Assembly (NCBI RefSeq): GCF_900099775.1
Contig: NZ_FMTM01000001.1
Span: 1,302,001 to 1,366,000, forward strand
Reading direction: 5' to 3'
Length of the DNA: 64,000 nt
From: Rhizobium mongolense subsp. loessense
GTDB lineage: Bacteria > Pseudomonadota > Alphaproteobacteria > Rhizobiales > Rhizobiaceae
Positions 36,401-46,972 of the stretch are shown here, in pieces. The notes under the pieces were generated by a model. That model was given only the letters and a program-made list of their open reading frames with translations. It made no database searches and was not told where the DNA came from. Each line of letters starts with the position of its first letter. Position 1 is the first letter of the stretch. Made by a program: the position numbers and the translations under genes.

Positions 36401-37705
36401 TCAGACGAGAACCGTCTGCTCAGTGCGGTCCTCCGCGCCGAAGAATTTGAGGTAACGCTCAACCTCTGCCGGATCTCCGGTTGCCTTATGAGGATTGTCG
36501 GAGAGCTTGACCGCTGGGCGACCGTTTGCCTCGCTGACCTTGCAGACGATCGAGATTGGGTTGAGGCCGGAAATTTCGGTCGGCGCGCAGCCCGCAAAAT
36601 CGTTGGTCAGGTTGGTGCCCCATCCGAAGCTCATGCGAACACGGCCCTCGAAATGCTTATAGGTATCGATGATCGCGTCGACATCGAGTCCGTCCGAGAA
36701 AATCAGCAGCTTCTGGCGCGGATCGCGGCCCATTTTCTTCCACCAATCGATGATCTTCTCGCCGCCCTCGATCGGCGGCGCACTGTCCGGGCGGAAGCCG
36801 GTCCAATCAGCGACCCACTCGGGCGCGTCGCGCAGAAAGGCCGCGGTGCCGAAGGCATCCGGCAGGACGATCAGCAGGTTGCCGCCGTAGAGCCTGTTCC
36901 AATCCCGCAGGATCTTGTAGGGCGCATTGCGCAACTCCTCGTCGGTGTCGGCAAGCGCAGCGGCCACCATCGGCAGCTCGTGGGCGTTCGTTCCTACCGC
37001 TTCCAAATCGGAATCCATAGCGAGCAAGACATTGCTTGTGCCCGTGAAAGCCGGGCCGATACCTTCCTTCAGCGCCTCAACGCACCACCGTTGCCACAGA
37101 AAGCTGTGGCGGCGGCGCGTGCCGAAATCTGAGATACGCAGGCCAGGCAATTCGCGCAGCCGCTCGACCTTTGCCCACATCTTGGCTTTGGCACGTGCAT
37201 AAAGCACATCAAGGGTGAAGGGTCCGAGCGCCTTCATCGCCGAGCGCGAGCGCATCTCGTTGATAATCGCAAGCGCCGGGATTTCCCACATCGTCGTCTC
37301 TTTCCACGAGCCATGGAAATCGAGCACGTACTGGCCGTCCTTCTTTGACAGCTCGTATTCCGGCAGCTGGAAATGAGAAAGCCAGGCGAGGAACTCCGGC
37401 TCGAAAATCTGCGCACGGCCATAGAAACTGTTACCGGCGAGCCAGATCATCTCCTTCTTGGAGAGCCGCAGCGTGCGGGCATGATCGAGTTGAGCGCGCA
37501 GTTCTCCCTCGTCAATCTCTTCGGCGAGACGGACGCGCTTGGTGCGGTTGATAAGCGTGAATGTAGTGCTGACATCCGGATAAAGCTTCCAGATCATTTG
37601 CAGCATCAGAAGCTTGTAGAAATCCGTATCGATGAGGCTACGGACGATGGGATCAAGCTTCCAGGCGTGATTGTAAACGCGCCTTGCGATATCTGTCTTG
37701 GCCAT
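36401..37705 (-). CDS. pncB: Nicotinate phosphoribosyltransferase
   Basis: A 434-residue enzyme that converts nicotinate, PRPP and ATP to nicotinate mononucleotide in NAD salvage. The N-terminus ([23 protein letters not shown]) and the segments [39 protein letters not shown] and [14 protein letters not shown] are typical of PncB. The Ala/Tyr-rich ends fit the family length. ATG 37705 is used; the frame is open to 37753 without supporting signals. Confidence 0.95.
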   Translation of the reverse strand: MAKTDIARRVYNHAWKLDPIVRSLIDTDFYKLLMLQMIWKLYPDVSTTFTLINRTKRVRLAEEIDEGELRAQLDHARTLRLSKKEMIWLAGNSFYGRAQIFEPEFLAWLSHFQLPEYELSKKDGQYVLDFHGSWKETTMWEIPALAIINEMRSRSAMKALGPFTLDVLYARAKAKMWAKVERLRELPGLRISDFGTRRRHSFLWQRWCVEALKEGIGPAFTGTSNVLLAMDSDLEAVGTNAHELPMVAAALADTDEELRNAPYKILRDWNRLYGGNLLIVLPDAFGTAAFLRDAPEWVADWTGFRPDSAPPIEGGEKIIDWWKKMGRDPRQKLLIFSDGLDVDAIIDTYKHFEGRVRMSFGWGTNLTNDFAGCAPTEISGLNPISIVCKVSEANGRPAVKLSDNPHKATGDPAEVERYLKFFGAEDRTEQTVLV

Positions 37706-37810
37706 GCTCCATCCCGTCCCAATCCGGTCGGGTGCCGCAAAAGGCCGGCACACGACGACCGGCTCGTGCGCCTTCTTATCGAAAAATCAGCGGGTAATGT
37801 CCAGCGCAAA

Positions 37811-37840
37811 TAAAAACCCCGCCGCAGCAAGGCGGCAGGG
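37811..37840 (-). terminator. Intrinsic terminator downstream of the 37871-38239 gene
   Basis: On the minus strand CCCTGCCGC, a short loop and GCGGCGGGG form a GC-rich stem followed by TTTTTATTT. It separates the small membrane-protein gene from pncB. Confidence 0.8.
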
Positions 37841-37870
37841 CCACTTTCGATGATCGCCTTCGACTCAAGC

Positions 37871-38239
37871 CTATTGCGCCGGCTGAGACGGCGCTGGTGT
37901 GGCAGGCGTCACGGGCTCAGCGGTCGGTGCCGGCGGCTGCGTGTTCGGCGTTTCCGTGGGGACCGCACCGCCATTCTGCGTGGTTGGCGGCTCAGCCGGT
38001 GCCGGCGACTGGGACTGTATTTCCTGACCGGGCTGCTGTGGCGCTACTTTATCGGCTTCGCGGTTGCCCCAGATCTCGACTGGTATCCAAACAACGAATG
38101 CAAGAATGAGCGCAACGACCAGAACCATCAGGATGCGGGCGCCAGTGCGGCCCTGTTTCGCCTTCACCGCAGGGATCTGCTCTTCGGCATGCCGCTTTCC
38201 ATCGGCGTTTTCCCAGCGCTTTTCCATCTGATGAGCCAT
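37871..38239 (-). CDS. Small single-span membrane protein with Pro-rich tail
   Basis: A 122-residue protein. A charged N-terminal 34 residues (MAHQMEKRWENADGKRHAEEQ) precede one membrane segment (ILMVLVVALILAFVVWIPVEIW, about 36-57). A periplasmic-type tail rich in Pro, Thr, Ala and Gln follows. GGGAGA precedes ATG 38239. I recognise no functional family. Its own terminator makes it a separate transcription unit or the end of one. Confidence 0.72.
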   Translation of the reverse strand: MAHQMEKRWENADGKRHAEEQIPAVKAKQGRTGARILMVLVVALILAFVVWIPVEIWGNREADKVAPQQPGQEIQSQSPAPAEPPTTQNGGAVPTETPNTQPPAPTAEPVTPATPAPSQPAQ

Positions 38240-38336
38240 CTTCGTCTCCCTTCGATGTCTCGCGGGCCGTATGCCGGCCCGTCTCAGAACTGTCGTTAGG
38301 AGCAACGGCTATGCGGCGGCATGGTTCCACCCCGCC

Positions 38337-39296
38337 TTAGTAGCCTGCCTTCCGATCCACCACGAACTCCAGCGGCTCCCCGCGCTCGTAGCGGGCAATC
38401 TGTGCCTCGACATGGCGGAAGAGCGCATTCTCTTCGGAGATTGCGGCATCATGCGGGGTTATGAAGACACGCTCCAAACCCCAGAGCGGATCGTTCGCCG
38501 GGAGCGGCTCGACCTCGAAGACATCGAGCGATGCGCCGCCGAGCACACCGCTTTCAATCGCCGCAACGATGTCGCGTTGCACCTGGCTCCTGCCACGGCC
38601 GGCATTGATGAAGACCGGCTTTCCGAGTGCGCCCTCCCGACGGAGCTTTGCAAACAGCTGCGCATCATAAAGGCCCGCCGTTTCCGGAGTTAGCGGCAGC
38701 AGGCCGACGAGGAAATCGGTCTTCGACAGGAAGGTATCGAGTTCGCTCGCATCGAAGGTTTCGATCCCATCAAGCCTTTTGCGGTTTCGCGACCAGCCAA
38801 TGACGTTGAAGCCCATGACCTTAAGCTTGCGAACGGCATCCTGCCCCAATACCCCAAGTCCCATAACGCCAACGGTGATTTCGGCAGCTTCCGGCGGCGC
38901 CATCTGGCTCCAGATCCGATCGCGCTGATGCCGGTCATGTTCGCGCTGCTGGCGCAGATGCATCAGGCACTGCAGCACCACCCATTCGCTCATGCGCACC
39001 GTCAGGCTGCTGTCGACGAAGCGAACGATCGGCACGTCCGGCAACCCCGAAAGGTTCATGAAACTATCGACGCCGGCGCCGCCCGAGAAGATGACCTTCA
39101 AGTTCGGTGCGCGTTCGAACAGGTCGACATCCGGTTTCCACAGCAACGCATAGTCGATTGCGCTCAAATCGCGGTTTTTGGCCGCCGGATCGGCAAGGTT
39201 GATGCTGCCGCGATCCGGAAAGGCGGTTTTCAGAATACGGGCGATGCCTTCGGGGTTGAATTTCAAATCGATGAGAACGGGAGGTCTTGCGGGCAT
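38337..39296 (-). CDS. ghrA: Glyoxylate/hydroxypyruvate reductase A (D-2-hydroxyacid dehydrogenase)
   Basis: A 319-residue NAD(P)H-dependent reductase of the GhrA group. The nucleotide-binding motif VGVMGLGVLGQDAVRKL is near residue 145. The active-site Arg is in INAGRGRSQVQRD, the Glu in DVFEVEPLP and the His in ITPHDAAIS. It reduces glyoxylate or hydroxypyruvate. It starts 9 bases after the stop of the peptide-transporter ATPase gene and may be co-transcribed. Confidence 0.88.
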   Translation of the reverse strand: MPARPPVLIDLKFNPEGIARILKTAFPDRGSINLADPAAKNRDLSAIDYALLWKPDVDLFERAPNLKVIFSGGAGVDSFMNLSGLPDVPIVRFVDSSLTVRMSEWVVLQCLMHLRQQREHDRHQRDRIWSQMAPPEAAEITVGVMGLGVLGQDAVRKLKVMGFNVIGWSRNRKRLDGIETFDASELDTFLSKTDFLVGLLPLTPETAGLYDAQLFAKLRREGALGKPVFINAGRGRSQVQRDIVAAIESGVLGGASLDVFEVEPLPANDPLWGLERVFITPHDAAISEENALFRHVEAQIARYERGEPLEFVVDRKAGY

Positions 39297-39305
39297 GATC
39301 TTTTT

Positions 39306-40943
39306 TCACTGCTGGACGGCAGGCGTCGGCACTGCCTCGATATTGAAAGCGGCTGCCATCAGCGCCTTGGTGTAGTCGTCTTTCGGCGCGCGGAAGATTT
39401 CTGCCGACGGCCCCTGCTCCACCACCTTGCCAAAACGCATGACGATGACGTCGTTGGCGAGTGCCTTGACGACCTTCAGGTCGTGGCTGATGAAGAGGTA
39501 GGCCAGATCGTGCTTCTTCTGCAGGTCGCGCAACAGATCGACGACCTGTGCTTGGACGCTCATGTCGAGCGCCGATGTCGGCTCGTCGAGCATGACGAAA
39601 CGCGGCTTCAGCACCATGGCGCGGGCAATCGCGATACGCTGACGCTGGCCGCCGGAGAATTCGTGCGGATAGCGCCAGCGTGTCAGCGGGTCGAGGCCAA
39701 CCTCTTCCAGCGCCCAGCAGACGCGCTGGTCCCGTTCTTCATGCGACTGCGAGCGCTCGTGGACTTTCAGCCCTTCCGCGATGATATCGCCGACCGACAT
39801 GCGTGGACTGAGCGAGCCGTACGGATCCTGGAAAACGACCTGAAGCTGGTTGCGCAGCGGCCGCATCTCTGTGAACGAATAGTCCGCTATATCCTTGCCG
39901 ACGAAGCTGATGCGCCCCTTGGAGGAAATCAGCCGGGTGAGCGCCAGGCCAAGCGTCGTCTTGCCCGAGCCGGATTCGCCGACAACCCCGAGCGTCTGGC
40001 CGGCGCGCAGCGAGAGATCGATGCCGTCGACGGCCTTCACATGGTCAACGACCCTGCGCATCAATCCGGCCTTGATCGGGAACCAGACCCGGATATCGGA
40101 GCCCTCCATCACCAACGGCTTGGACGGATCGGCAACAGGTGGCTCGCCGCGCGGCTCCGCGGCGAGCAGATGGCGCGTGTAGTCATGCTTCGGATTGCTG
40201 AAGACCTCTTCGACCGTGCCCGTCTCGACAATCCTGCCTTTGGTCATGACGCAGACGCGATCAGCAAATTTTCGGACAATACCGAGATCATGGGTGATGA
40301 AGAGCAGCGACATGCCATGCGCGCCTTTCAGCTTGCGCAGCAGGTCCAATATCTGTGCCTGGACCGTGACATCGAGCGCCGTCGTCGGCTCGTCGGCGAT
40401 CAGCAGTTCGGGCCGGTTGGCGAGTGCCATCGCGATCATGACGCGCTGGCGCTGGCCGCCAGAGAGCTCGTGCGGATAGGCTTTCAGCCGTTTTTCCGGC
40501 TCGCGGATGCCGACTTGGTTCAAGAGTTCCAGCACCCGCGTGCGGGCCGCCTGGCCCGTCACGCCCTGGTGCAGATCGAGGATTTCGGCGATCTGCTTCT
40601 CGATCGTGTGAAGCGGATTGAGCGAGGTCATCGGTTCTTGGAAGATCATCGTGATGTCGTTGCCGCGCACCTCGCGCAGCGCCTTCTCCGATGCCTTGAG
40701 CAAATCCTTGCCCTTGAAGACGATTTCGCCGGTCGGATGGCTTGCTGCAGGATAAGGCAAAAGCCGCAGGATGGAATTTGCGGAGACGGACTTGCCCGAC
40801 CCGGATTCGCCGACCAGCGCGACGACCTCGCCTTTCTTGATGTCGAAGGAGATGCGGTCGACAGCCAGCGATGTTTCACCGCTTTGATGGAAGGCGACGG
40901 AAAGATCGCGGACGGAGAGAAGAGGTTCAGGCATCTGGCTCAT
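39306..40943 (-). CDS. yejF: Peptide ABC transporter ATPase, two ABC domains (YejF type)
   Basis: A 545-residue fused ATPase. Domain 1 has Walker [12 protein letters not shown] and signature LSGGQRQRV; domain 2 has [11 protein letters not shown] and FSGGQRQRI. Walker B regions are [13 protein letters not shown] and [13 protein letters not shown]. Each domain ends with the oligopeptide-transporter C-terminal extension. The fused arrangement and the downstream order of B-E-F genes match YejABEF, which imports peptides such as microcin C. It overlaps yejE by 4 bases. Confidence 0.92.
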   Translation of the reverse strand: MSQMPEPLLSVRDLSVAFHQSGETSLAVDRISFDIKKGEVVALVGESGSGKSVSANSILRLLPYPAASHPTGEIVFKGKDLLKASEKALREVRGNDITMIFQEPMTSLNPLHTIEKQIAEILDLHQGVTGQAARTRVLELLNQVGIREPEKRLKAYPHELSGGQRQRVMIAMALANRPELLIADEPTTALDVTVQAQILDLLRKLKGAHGMSLLFITHDLGIVRKFADRVCVMTKGRIVETGTVEEVFSNPKHDYTRHLLAAEPRGEPPVADPSKPLVMEGSDIRVWFPIKAGLMRRVVDHVKAVDGIDLSLRAGQTLGVVGESGSGKTTLGLALTRLISSKGRISFVGKDIADYSFTEMRPLRNQLQVVFQDPYGSLSPRMSVGDIIAEGLKVHERSQSHEERDQRVCWALEEVGLDPLTRWRYPHEFSGGQRQRIAIARAMVLKPRFVMLDEPTSALDMSVQAQVVDLLRDLQKKHDLAYLFISHDLKVVKALANDVIVMRFGKVVEQGPSAEIFRAPKDDYTKALMAAAFNIEAVPTPAVQQ

Positions 40944-42088
40944 GCGAAGGTCTTTCTCGGATCAAACGCGTCGCGCACGGCCTCGCCGATGAAGATCAGC
41001 AGGGAAAGCATGATCGACATCGTGAAGAAGGCTGCCAGCCCCAGCCATGGCGCCTGAAGATTGGCCTTGCCCTGCGCGATCATCTCGCCGAGCGATGGCG
41101 AGCCGGGCGGCATGCCGAAGCCCAGGAAGTCGAGCGAAGTGAGCGTCGTGATCGAGCCGGACAGGATGAAGGGCAGAAACGTCAGGGTCGCCACCATGGC
41201 GTTCGGCAGCATATGGCGCCACATGATCGTCCGGTTATTGACACCGAGCGCGCGGGCGGCACGGACATATTCGAAGTTGCGGGCGCGCAGGAACTCCGCG
41301 CGCACGACACCGACGAACCCCACCCAGGAGAAAAGCAGCATGATGCCGAGCAGTACAAAAAAGCCCGGTGGCAGGATCGCGGCGATGATCAGCAAGATGT
41401 AGAGCACAGGCATCGACGACCATATCTCGATAAGGCGCTGCAGAAGCAGGTCCGTCCAACCGCCGAAATACCCTTGCACGGCGCCGGCCGTCACGCCGAC
41501 AATTGCCGAGCAGATGGTCAATGCCAGGCCGAAGAGCACGGAAACGCGAAAACCGTAGATGATACGTGCCAGCACGTCGCGCGCCTGATCGTCGGTTCCA
41601 AGCCAGTTGAGATTGCCGTAGTTGCAATTGGGGTCGTTGACGCCTTGCGGATAGCCCGAGCAGCGCTCCTCCTTGCTCATCAGCCAGAACGGCGGCGTCG
41701 GCGCGGAATGCGGGATGTTGGAATTCACCGACCGATATGAATAGTGGATCGGCGGCCAGATCATCCAGCCATTGGCTTTAATCTCATCGGCGATCACATC
41801 CGAGCGGTAATCCGTTTCCGCCAGGAAGCCGCCGAACTTTTCCTCCGGATAATCCACCAGCACCGGAAACAGGATTTCACCCTTGTAGGACGCGATGATC
41901 GGCTTGTCGTTGGCGATGAATTCCGAAAACAGCGTCAGGACGAACAGCGCCATGAACAGCCAGAACGACCAGTAGCCGCGCCGGTTTGCCTTGAAATTCC
42001 GCCAGCGGCGAATGTTCGTTGGGGAAAGCAGGCCCTTGCGCGGTGGCTTGACCGGCGTGACGGGCGTCGGATTGGCAGCTGCATCCAT
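40940..42088 (-). CDS. yejE: Peptide ABC transporter permease (YejE type)
   Basis: A 382-residue permease. The N-terminal 50 residues (RRWRNFKANRRGYWSFWLF) lead into a first membrane segment and a long periplasmic part (about 60-150), which is typical of YejE. The EAA loop is YVRAARALGVNNRTIMWRHMLPNAM. The end SIMLSLLIFIGEAVRDAFDPRKTF matches the family. It overlaps yejB by one base. Confidence 0.92.
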   Translation of the reverse strand: MDAAANPTPVTPVKPPRKGLLSPTNIRRWRNFKANRRGYWSFWLFMALFVLTLFSEFIANDKPIIASYKGEILFPVLVDYPEEKFGGFLAETDYRSDVIADEIKANGWMIWPPIHYSYRSVNSNIPHSAPTPPFWLMSKEERCSGYPQGVNDPNCNYGNLNWLGTDDQARDVLARIIYGFRVSVLFGLALTICSAIVGVTAGAVQGYFGGWTDLLLQRLIEIWSSMPVLYILLIIAAILPPGFFVLLGIMLLFSWVGFVGVVRAEFLRARNFEYVRAARALGVNNRTIMWRHMLPNAMVATLTFLPFILSGSITTLTSLDFLGFGMPPGSPSLGEMIAQGKANLQAPWLGLAAFFTMSIMLSLLIFIGEAVRDAFDPRKTFA

Positions 42089-43173
42089 CAGACATCCCTC
42101 CGCTCGAAATCGATACGTGGATCGATCCAGGTATAGATCAGGTCCGAGAGCAGGCTGACGAAAAGGCCGAGCAGCGAGAAGATGTAGAGCGTCGCAAAGA
42201 CGATCGGGTAATCGCGGTTGACGACCGAGAGATAGCCGAGGCGGCCGAGTCCGTCGAGCGAGAAGATATTTTCGATCAGCAGCGAGCCGGTGAAGAAGGC
42301 GGAAATGAAGGCACCCGGAAAACTGGCGATGACGATCAGCATGGCATTGCGGAAGACATGACCGTAGAGCACCTGCCGCTCATTCAACCCTTTGGCGCGG
42401 GCCGTCGTGACATATTGCTTCTTGATCTCCTCGATGAAGGAATTCTTCGTCAGCAGCGTCGTCGTCGCAAAGGCGGAAAGCGAGAGCGAGATCAGCGGTA
42501 GCGTCAGGTGCCAGAAATAATCGAGCGGCTTCTGCCACCAGGCGAGCTGGTCGAAATTATCCGATACCAATCCGCGAAGCGGAAACCAGTTGTAGAACGA
42601 GCCGCCGGCGAAAAGCACGATCAAGAGGATGCCGAACAAGAAGCTCGGCACGGCGTAACCGATGATAATGGCACCGGATGTCCATACGTCGAAGGTCGAA
42701 CCATCCTTCACCGCCTTGCGGATGCCGAGCGGAATGGAGATGGCATATGAGAAAATCATGATCCAGATGCCGAGCGAAACCGAAACCGGCAGCTTTTCCT
42801 TGATGAGATCGAGCACCGAGGTATTGCGGAAGAAGCTCTCGCCGAAATCGAAACGGATGTAATTCCACATCATTTCCAGAAAGCGCGTCAGTGGCGGCTT
42901 GTCGAAGCCGAACTGCTTCTCGAGCTTGGCGATCAGTTCCGGATCGAGGCCCTGGGCACCGCGGTAGCTGGAGCCGCTGTCATCAAACTGCTGTGCGAGA
43001 TCGCCGCCGCCGGAAATCCTTTGGTCGGCACTATCCGCCTGACCTGTCAGCTGCGCGATGACCTGTTCAACAGGGCCACCCGGCGCAAACTGAATGACGG
43101 TAAAGGAAATTGCCATGATGCCGACAATCGTCGGTATCATCAAAAGCAGGCGTCGAAGAATGTATGCTCCCAT
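42088..43173 (-). CDS. yejB: Peptide ABC transporter permease (YejB type)
   Basis: A 361-residue permease that starts [24 protein letters not shown]. It carries the YejB-type periplasmic insertion (about 40-80, [20 protein letters not shown]) and the EAA loop [28 protein letters not shown]. It precedes yejE with a one-base overlap. A 147-base gap separates it from the binding-protein gene. Confidence 0.92.
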   Translation of the reverse strand: MGAYILRRLLLMIPTIVGIMAISFTVIQFAPGGPVEQVIAQLTGQADSADQRISGGGDLAQQFDDSGSSYRGAQGLDPELIAKLEKQFGFDKPPLTRFLEMMWNYIRFDFGESFFRNTSVLDLIKEKLPVSVSLGIWIMIFSYAISIPLGIRKAVKDGSTFDVWTSGAIIIGYAVPSFLFGILLIVLFAGGSFYNWFPLRGLVSDNFDQLAWWQKPLDYFWHLTLPLISLSLSAFATTTLLTKNSFIEEIKKQYVTTARAKGLNERQVLYGHVFRNAMLIVIASFPGAFISAFFTGSLLIENIFSLDGLGRLGYLSVVNRDYPIVFATLYIFSLLGLFVSLLSDLIYTWIDPRIDFERRDV

Positions 43174-43279
43174 CAGCGCTTGCCAGTCCCGCGGGCGATC
43201 ACCGTCTTACGGCGTCCAAGCTTCCCCAATGCGATCTTCCTTTCAATCATTCTGTCGCGAACCTGTCCTTGATTCGCGG

Positions 43280-43292
43280 GTTCACTGTGAAC
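43280..43292. repeat. GTTCAC-T-GTGAAC palindrome between the binding-protein gene and yejB
   Basis: A 13-base perfect palindrome in the 147-base gap (43174-43320). It is followed by nothing resembling a T-run, so it is not an evident terminator. It could be a weak stem or an operator. Confidence 0.4.
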
Positions 43293-43320
43293 GCTTCCCG
43301 GCCGGAATGGCAAGACGTCT

Positions 43321-45156
43321 TCACTTGCCGGCATTCGCCGACCACCAGACGGAGGGCATTCCAAGTGAGTATTCAGGCAGCTCGGGTGGGTGTGCGATCC
43401 CGTTCCAGTAGGCAATCCGCGAAGTTCTGGAGCCATAACTCGGAACGACGATGTGGTGGGCCAGCAGAACCCGGTCCAGCGCCTTGGTCGCGGCTACCAG
43501 ATCCTCGCGATTCTTGGCAAAAATCACTTTCTTCACCAGCGCGTCGATACCGGGATCGCTGATGCCGCTATAGTTCTGTGAGCCATCGCGTTTTGCGGCA
43601 TCCGAGCCCCAATACTCGGCCTGTTCGTTGCCGGGGTTCATCGACTCCCCCCATCCGCTGTAGATCATGTCGAAATCCCGCGACCGCCAGCGGTTGGTAA
43701 ACTGCGAGGGCTCGATGCTGCGAACTGTCGCCTCGATGCCAATTTTCCGCAGATTTTTGGAGAAAGACAGCGCTATAGGCTCGATCGTCGGGCCGTTCAG
43801 CAATATTTCGAAGGAAAGCGCCTGGCCGGTTTGGACGCTCATCATCCGGCTGCCTTTCAGTTCGTAGCCCGCATTCTTGAGCATGCCGATCGCTGTACGG
43901 AGATTGTCGCGCAGTCTTGCCGGATCGCCGTTGACGGGGTTTTTGTAGGGCTCCGTGAAGACCTTCGGCGGAACGAGATCCTTTACTTCATTGAGAATTT
44001 CCAGCTCTCTTCCTTTCGGAAGTCCGGAAGAAGCAAGCTCGGTGCGGAAGAAGAAACTGTCGATACGGTCGTACGAGCCGTAAAAAATAGTTCGTTTCAG
44101 CTCCTCGAAATCAAAGGCGTAGTTCAGCGCTTCGCGCACGCGCTCGTCGGCGAATTTTTCCCGGCGAAGGTTGAAGATAAAGCCCACCATCACCCCGACC
44201 GTGCGCATTTCGTTTTCGACTTCCTCGCGCTTTACACGCCCGTCGGAAACGGCCGGAAAATTGTAGGCTGTTGCCCAGCGCTTTGCGGCATTTTCCCACC
44301 AGTAGTCGGTATTACCGGACCGGAAAGCCTCGAACATCACGTCACGATCCGCATAATAAGTGTATTCGATGGCGCCAAAGTTGTTCTGGCCGATGTTTAC
44401 GTTCAGGTTCTTGCCCCAATAGTCGTCCCGCAATTGATAGCGGATGGTAGAGCCGGGTGCGACAGAGGCTATTTTGTAGGGGCCAGAACCCATCGGTATT
44501 TCCAGTGTCGTTCGCGAGATATCGCGCGGCTTGCCGTCCGGCCCATTCGCCTTCCACCAATGCTCAGGAACGACGACGAGCTGTCCGACGATCTGCGGCA
44601 ATTCGCGATTATTCGCCTCATCGAACTGGAAGGTGACTTCGCGCTCGCCCGTTTTTTCGACGGATTTGACATGCCGGTAATAAAATTCCTGCTGCGGGTC
44701 GTTCTTCGTCGCCTGCTGGAAACTGAAGACCACGTCCTCAGGAGTCACAGGCTGACCATCCGCCCACTTTGCCTCGGCTCGAAGACGAAAAGTCGCGGAA
44801 GACATGTCGTCCGGATACTTTACCGCCTCTGCAAGCAGGCCATAACTCGACGAGACTTCATCGAGCGCAGTCGTCATCAGCGTTTCGAAAACGAGAGCTA
44901 GTCCGGCGCCTGCCTCTCCCTTAGCTAGAAGGGGATTGAGCGTATCGAAGCTGCCTTCGTCGGATAGACGAAGGGTTCCGCCCTTCGGCGCCTGCGGATT
45001 GACATAGTCGTAATGGGCAAAGCCGGACGGATGCTTCAGGTCGCCCACGGTGGAGATACCGGTCCGCCATCCATCCGCATCCTGCGCGCCGGCACTCCAT
45101 GCAAACAGTGCGGAACCCAAGGCGCATAAAACAAGCTTCGCCCTCAACGATACCAT
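43321..45156 (-). CDS. yejA: Peptide ABC transporter solute-binding protein, family 5 (YejA type)
   Basis: A 611-residue periplasmic protein with a 24-residue signal peptide (ending AGA-QDA). It is longer than typical DppA proteins, like YejA. The segments YVNPQAPKGGTLRLSDEGSFDTLNP, LAEAVKYPDDMSSATFRLR and GWGESMNPGNEQAEYW are characteristic. It is the binding component for the YejBEF importer encoded next on the same strand. The 295-base region upstream (45157-45451) is shared with divergent mepA and shows no other gene. Confidence 0.9.
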   Translation of the reverse strand: MVSLRAKLVLCALGSALFAWSAGAQDADGWRTGISTVGDLKHPSGFAHYDYVNPQAPKGGTLRLSDEGSFDTLNPLLAKGEAGAGLALVFETLMTTALDEVSSSYGLLAEAVKYPDDMSSATFRLRAEAKWADGQPVTPEDVVFSFQQATKNDPQQEFYYRHVKSVEKTGEREVTFQFDEANNRELPQIVGQLVVVPEHWWKANGPDGKPRDISRTTLEIPMGSGPYKIASVAPGSTIRYQLRDDYWGKNLNVNIGQNNFGAIEYTYYADRDVMFEAFRSGNTDYWWENAAKRWATAYNFPAVSDGRVKREEVENEMRTVGVMVGFIFNLRREKFADERVREALNYAFDFEELKRTIFYGSYDRIDSFFFRTELASSGLPKGRELEILNEVKDLVPPKVFTEPYKNPVNGDPARLRDNLRTAIGMLKNAGYELKGSRMMSVQTGQALSFEILLNGPTIEPIALSFSKNLRKIGIEATVRSIEPSQFTNRWRSRDFDMIYSGWGESMNPGNEQAEYWGSDAAKRDGSQNYSGISDPGIDALVKKVIFAKNREDLVAATKALDRVLLAHHIVVPSYGSRTSRIAYWNGIAHPPELPEYSLGMPSVWWSANAGK

Positions 45157-45451
45157 TCACCAAACCCCATGTTATTTTAGCTTTCACCGAGAAGAGAATA
45201 CGGGAAATAGGGGCAAAAAACAGGAGAGTGTGCAGTTTTCGGCCATCTCGCGATGTTTTGACCGGATGGGAGCCGTCAGGGCGCGGCTTGCTCAAGCCGC
45301 CTTCGCAGTATGCCGGGCAGTTCCGAGACGAGCTGCGGATCGCCGCTCCACGAATGCCACCCCGACCCTGCTGGCAAAACATCGATTCACCAAAATTGCT
45401 TTTCACGGTAGATTCGACGCAAATCACTCCGGCAGACATTCAGGATACCGC

Positions 45452-46507
45452 ATGACATTCCGCCTCGCTCCGCCTTTCCAGACAGTCGGCAGACTCGCTT
45501 TGGCGGGTATCATCGGTGCAAGCCTGATTGCGGGCGATGCGGCAGCACAGCAGAAACAGCCGAGTCCCGGCAGCGCCAAAGCGCTCTTCGGTTCGGCTTC
45601 CCTGCCCGCACAGGGCCCGGCCCAACCGATCGGCTTTTATTCGAAGGGGTGCATGCTGGGCGGCGTCGCCTTGCCCGTGGATGGTCCGACATGGCAGACG
45701 ATGCGCCTTTCCCGAAACCGCCGTTGGGGCGATCCGGCTATGATTGCATTGCTTGAGCAATTGTCCCGCGATGCGCAACAGAAGATCGGCTGGCCGGGGC
45801 TGCTGGTCGGCGATATTGCCCAACCACGCGGCGGGCCGATGTTCAACGGCCACGCCTCGCATCAGATCGGCCTCGATGCCGACGTCTGGCTGACGCCGAT
45901 GCCTTCACGTCGGATGACAGCGCAGGAGCGCGAAGATCTTCCCTTCACCACGACGCTGCAGAAGGGGAAGTTCCTGACAATCGACCCTAAGGTCTGGACG
46001 CAATCCCATGCCAAACTGTTGATGCTTGCGGCAAGCTATCCCGAGGTGGAGCGCATTTTCGTCAACCCCGCAATCAAGAAAAAGATGTGCGATACGTGGA
46101 CGGGGGACCGCACGAACCTCGGCAAGCTGCGCCCGATATACGGCCACGATTCGCATTTCCACATTCGTATGAAATGCCCGCCAGGCGCTGCGGCCTGCAA
46201 GCCGCAGGCGCCAATTACTGACGGCGATGGCTGCGGCAAGTCGCTGGCCTGGTGGTTCACCAAGGAGCCGTGGGCCGCACCGAAGCCCAATGCCCGGCCA
46301 CCTAAGCCCCCGCGCGAAATGATGGTGTCCGATCTTCCGAAATCTTGCGCCGCCGTTCTGGATGCGCCGGCTGCTGCATCCATGGCGGCGACTGATGGTG
46401 GCTCGGCTGCAACCGCCCTGACAGCAGCACCGGCCGTACCGGCAGCAGACGGAGACCTTCTTCCTGCCGTGGGCCCTGTTCCCACCGACAAGCCCTTGGT
46501 GCAATGA
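45452..46507 (+). CDS. mepA: Penicillin-insensitive murein endopeptidase MepA
   Basis: A 351-residue periplasmic peptidase (M74) that cuts DD- and LD-crosslinks in peptidoglycan. The signal peptide ends near GDAAA-QQ. Zinc and catalytic motifs are [17 protein letters not shown] and [16 protein letters not shown]. Extra C-terminal 70 residues are rich in Ala and Pro compared with the E. coli protein. ATG 45452 has AGGA 7 bases upstream. The frame is open to 45050, but that region overlaps the divergent gene and lacks a signal peptide. Confidence 0.93.
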   Translation: MTFRLAPPFQTVGRLALAGIIGASLIAGDAAAQQKQPSPGSAKALFGSASLPAQGPAQPIGFYSKGCMLGGVALPVDGPTWQTMRLSRNRRWGDPAMIALLEQLSRDAQQKIGWPGLLVGDIAQPRGGPMFNGHASHQIGLDADVWLTPMPSRRMTAQEREDLPFTTTLQKGKFLTIDPKVWTQSHAKLLMLAASYPEVERIFVNPAIKKKMCDTWTGDRTNLGKLRPIYGHDSHFHIRMKCPPGAAACKPQAPITDGDGCGKSLAWWFTKEPWAAPKPNARPPKPPREMMVSDLPKSCAAVLDAPAAASMAATDGGSAATALTAAPAVPAADGDLLPAVGPVPTDKPLVQ

Positions 46508-46592
46508 GAGTGGAAATGCTTGTTTTTCAGATCGTGGGCTTGGTATAGAAGCGGCCAAATCGATTGAATTCATGGGATGGAGGTTCTTTTTC

Positions 46593-46958
46593 ATGGCCGG
46601 CGGCAAATGCCTCGCATTGATTGCGCATGACCAGAAGAAGAATGAGATGGCGGAATTTGCCCGCCGCAACAAAGACCCGCTTTCCAAATGGAAGATCGTG
46701 GCAACCGGAACAACCGGCGGCCGCGTCCTCGATGCGGTGCCCGAGCTCGATGTCACTCGGCTGAAGAGCGGGCCGCTTGGCGGCGATCAGCAGATCGGCG
46801 CATTGATTTCGACCGGTGAATTTTTTGTCGATCCATTGACGCCGATGCCGCATGATGTTGACGTGAAGGCATTGATGCGGCTTGCGATCGTTTACGATAT
46901 TCCAATGGCGCTGAACGAAGCGACCGCCGAAAAGCTCATCCCGACTCTGCACGCCTAG
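46593..46958 (+). CDS. mgsA: Methylglyoxal synthase
   Basis: A 121-residue enzyme that converts dihydroxyacetone phosphate to methylglyoxal and phosphate. Landmarks are [14 protein letters not shown], the phosphate-binding TGTTGGRV and the catalytic [20 protein letters not shown] lies about 10 bases before ATG 46593; an ATG at 46572 has no ribosome site. It lies directly upstream of glk, which fits a role in relieving sugar-phosphate stress. Confidence 0.93.
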   Translation: MAGGKCLALIAHDQKKNEMAEFARRNKDPLSKWKIVATGTTGGRVLDAVPELDVTRLKSGPLGGDQQIGALISTGEFFVDPLTPMPHDVDVKALMRLAIVYDIPMALNEATAEKLIPTLHA

Positions 46959-46972
46959 ACACGGAACCGGCT

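Noticed and set aside
38928..41057. A 709-codon open frame on the plus strand
   Set aside because: It is antisense to ghrA and the Yej-type ATPase gene. Its composition is that of a reverse reading of those genes.
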